DNA of 64,000 nt from Shouchella hunanensis (GTDB taxonomy: Bacteria; Bacillota; Bacilli; Bacillales; Bacillaceae_D), in NCBI RefSeq assembly GCF_028735875.1, contig NZ_CP117834.1, positions 3,770,001 to 3,834,000 on the forward strand. The letters are read 5' to 3'. The position numbers and the translations under genes were made by a program. The first letter of the stretch is position 1, and each line of letters opens with the position of its first letter. The notes beneath the pieces are model-generated. The model did not search any database, was not told the DNA's origin, and worked only from the letters and a program-made list of their open reading frames with translations. Below are positions 62,149 through 64,000 of this stretch, piece by piece.

Positions 62149-64000
62149 TTATGAAAGTAGTGCTTTTACTTTGCTCACTACATTTTCAACAGTAAAACCA
62201 TACTCGGCAATGATTTCATCCCCAGCACCAGAAGCGCCAAATGTATCAATAGTGAGTGTATCGCCTTCATCACCAATGTACTTTGCCCATCCTAGAGAAG
62301 CGCCCATCTCAATAGCAAGACGTGCTTTAACGTGTTTTGGAATCACTGCATCTTTATATTCTTTCGGCTGTGCTTCAAAACGATCCCAGCTTGGCATACT
62401 TACAACAGAAACATCAATTTTCTCTTGTGCAAGTGCTGCTTTCGCTTTCATCGCAAGTTGTACTTCAGACCCTGTTGCCAATAAAATGGCATCTGGTTCA
62501 CCTTTGGCTTCTGAAAGTACGTATCCACCTTTTTTCACACCTTCATATGCTTTCGTTGTTGTTTCTTCTTGTGTATCAACATTTTGACGGCTTAATACGA
62601 GTACCGTTGGCTCTTTCTGGGACTCTAGCGCAAGTTTCCATGCTGCTGCGGTTTCATTCCCATCTCCAGGACGAACAACAGATAAACCTGGCATTGCACG
62701 TAAAGCCGCTAACTGTTCAACCGGCTCGTGGGTTGGACCATCTTCACCAACAGCGATGCTATCATGAGTTAATACATACGTTACTGGAACGCCCATCAAA
62801 GCGGACAGACGAATGGCTGGACGTACATAATCTGAGAAAACAAAGAATGTACCACCGAATACTTTTAAACCACCGTGTAGCGCCATTCCATTCAATGCAC
62901 AACCCATTGCAAACTCACGAACACCGAACCAAATGTTTCGTCCAGCATAGTTGTCTCTACCAAAATTGCTCTCGTTCGTTAGCGTGGTTTTATTTGAACC
63001 AGCTAAATCAGCAGAACCACCAAATAATTCTGGAACATGTGCTGCTAAAGCATTTAACGCTTCCCCTGAAGAAGCACGTGTAGCCAAGCTTTTCCCTGCT
63101 TCATAAGTCGGTAACGCTTGATCAAATCCTTCTGGTAAGTCTCCTGCAAAAGCACGCTCATATTGTGCGGCAAGCTCCGGGTTTTCTGCTTTATAAGCAG
63201 CGAACAATTCATTCCACTCATCTTCATGCTTTTGTCCTTGCTCTTTTACAGACGTAAAGTATTCACTTACTTCTTCAGGAATATGGAAGTCTTCCTCATA
63301 TGTCCATTTGTACGCTTCTTTTGTAAGCGCTACTTCATCTGATCCTAATGGAGAACCGTGAGAAGCTGATTTCGCTGATTTGTTTGGTGAACCAAACCCG
63401 ATAACTGTTTTCACTTCAATTAGTGTTGGACGATAAGATGTTTTTGCTTCTTTAATCGCTTTGTTAATCTCTGCTAAATCCATTCCATCTTCTACGTATA
63501 TCACATTCCAACCATAGGCCTTGAAGCGATCTTCCACACTTTCAGAAAATGATTCATGTAGATCTCCATCAAGAGAGATATCGTTTGAATCGTATAACAC
63601 AACAAGACGATTTAACTTTAAGTGACCAGCTAGTGACGCCGCTTCTGCTGATACCCCTTCCATTAAATCCCCATCGCCACAAATGGCATACGTATAGTGG
63701 TCGACAATTTCGTGGTTTGCCGTGTTATACGTTGCCGCTAAGTGACGCTCTGCCATTGCCATCCCTACAGCCATAGCAATTCCTTGACCGAGTGGACCCG
63801 TCGTTGCTTCTACACCAGGTGTATGACCGTATTCAGGGTGACCCGGTGTACGGCTTCCTAATTGACGGAAAGATTTTAAATCATCTAGTGTTACATCATA
63901 ACCTGTTAAATGTAAAAGGCTATATAAAAGCATAGAACCGTGTCCAGCTGATAAAACGAAACGATCGCGGTTTGTCCAGTTCGGATTAGCTGGATTGTGG
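62149..64000 (-). CDS. tkt: transketolase (5' end beyond window)
   Basis: About 617 residues, without the first 50 or so, which lie beyond base 64000. The sequence at the edge reads [20 protein letters not shown], a transketolase signature. Further on are [16 protein letters not shown], the ThDP motif [40 protein letters not shown] and [16 protein letters not shown]. The enzyme moves two-carbon units in the pentose phosphate pathway. It ends 200 bases before sirA with its own terminator. Confidence 0.98.
   Translation of the reverse strand, partial: HNPANPNWTNRDRFVLSAGHGSMLLYSLLHLTGYDVTLDDLKSFRQLGSRTPGHPEYGHTPGVEATTGPLGQGIAMAVGMAMAERHLAATYNTANHEIVDHYTYAICGDGDLMEGVSAEAASLAGHLKLNRLVVLYDSNDISLDGDLHESFSESVEDRFKAYGWNVIYVEDGMDLAEINKAIKEAKTSYRPTLIEVKTVIGFGSPNKSAKSASHGSPLGSDEVALTKEAYKWTYEEDFHIPEEVSEYFTSVKEQGQKHEDEWNELFAAYKAENPELAAQYERAFAGDLPEGFDQALPTYEAGKSLATRASSGEALNALAAHVPELFGGSADLAGSNKTTLTNESNFGRDNYAGRNIWFGVREFAMGCALNGMALHGGLKVFGGTFFVFSDYVRPAIRLSALMGVPVTYVLTHDSIAVGEDGPTHEPVEQLAALRAMPGLSVVRPGDGNETAAAWKLALESQKEPTVLVLSRQNVDTQEETTTKAYEGVKKGGYVLSEAKGEPDAILLATGSEVQLAMKAKAALAQEKIDVSVVSMPSWDRFEAQPKEYKDAVIPKHVKARLAIEMGASLGWAKYIGDEGDTLTIDTFGASGAGDEIIAEYGFTVENVVSKVKALLS

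Overview
The window is a stretch of chromosome from an endospore-forming, low-to-moderate-GC Bacillaceae (Bacillus in the broad sense). The signs are spore-germination genes (spoVAC, spoVAD), the sporulation and replication checkpoint proteins Sda and SirA, small acid-soluble spore proteins (SspN- and SspP-like), a YjcZ-type peptide, FbpB, an aa3-type menaquinol oxidase (qoxABCD), and Bacillus-type FMN and preQ1 riboswitches. An alkaliphilic or halotolerant genus is possible, but the sequence alone does not name one. I saw no rRNA, tRNA, CRISPR array, prophage or insertion sequence. Several genes have non-ATG starts supported by good Shine-Dalgarno (SD) sequences: TTG for odhB, qoxA, qoxB, yneF and a hidden lipoprotein, GTG for many others, and possibly ATT for the nirC-like gene.

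Layout. 1-2.4 kb: YhcN-like lipoprotein, spoVAC and spoVAD (cut by the window edge), with a divergent DUF421 gene; this resembles the second type of spoVA operon. 2.5-6.1 kb: phasin-like protein, UbiB-like kinase and cardiolipin synthase. 6.1-12.6 kb: sodF, scpB-scpA, a DUF309 gene, a nirC-like transporter, and a riboflavin operon (ribE-ribBA-ribH) behind an FMN riboswitch and attenuator but without ribD. 12.9-18.5 kb: enoyl-CoA hydratase-family protein and odhAB (2-oxoglutarate dehydrogenase). 18.8-22.8 kb: FAD monooxygenase plus methyltransferase pair, lytic transglycosylase, OsmC and a small lipoprotein. 23.2-26.1 kb: sda and the preQ1 operon queCDEF under a preQ1-I riboswitch. 26.1-32.7 kb: M29 aminopeptidase, TetR and acylphosphatase, and qoxABCD.

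33-43.3 kb: esterase, msrA-uvsE repair pair, yneR, cheV, a membrane dipeptidase, an Hsp20-type and a YppG-like spore protein, HesB-like protein, the c-di-GMP receptor-like ykuI, an alpha/beta hydrolase, metA and a DUF4352 protein. 43.4-64 kb: a region that recalls the B. subtilis yne locus (tkt, sirA, yneF, yneK, sspP, citB, sspN, yneP, yneQ, yneR). Here it is interrupted by a BmrCD-like ABC exporter, an RND efflux pump, a CopD-family protein and a tandem-AAA SpoVK-like ATPase. In the yneQ position lies a YneQ-like domain fused in frame to NAD synthetase.

Functional themes are central metabolism and respiration (odhAB, citB, tkt, qox), cofactor synthesis (riboflavin, queuosine precursor, NAD), sporulation, and stress or efflux. 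The TCA genes odhA and citB both have CcpA cre-like sites in their promoters. Most of the window is ordinary core chromosome. The parts I find most unusual are the YneQ-NadE fusion, the monooxygenase-methyltransferase pair, the CopD/tandem-AAA pair, the rib operon lacking ribD, the ATT start, and several small unannotated proteins.
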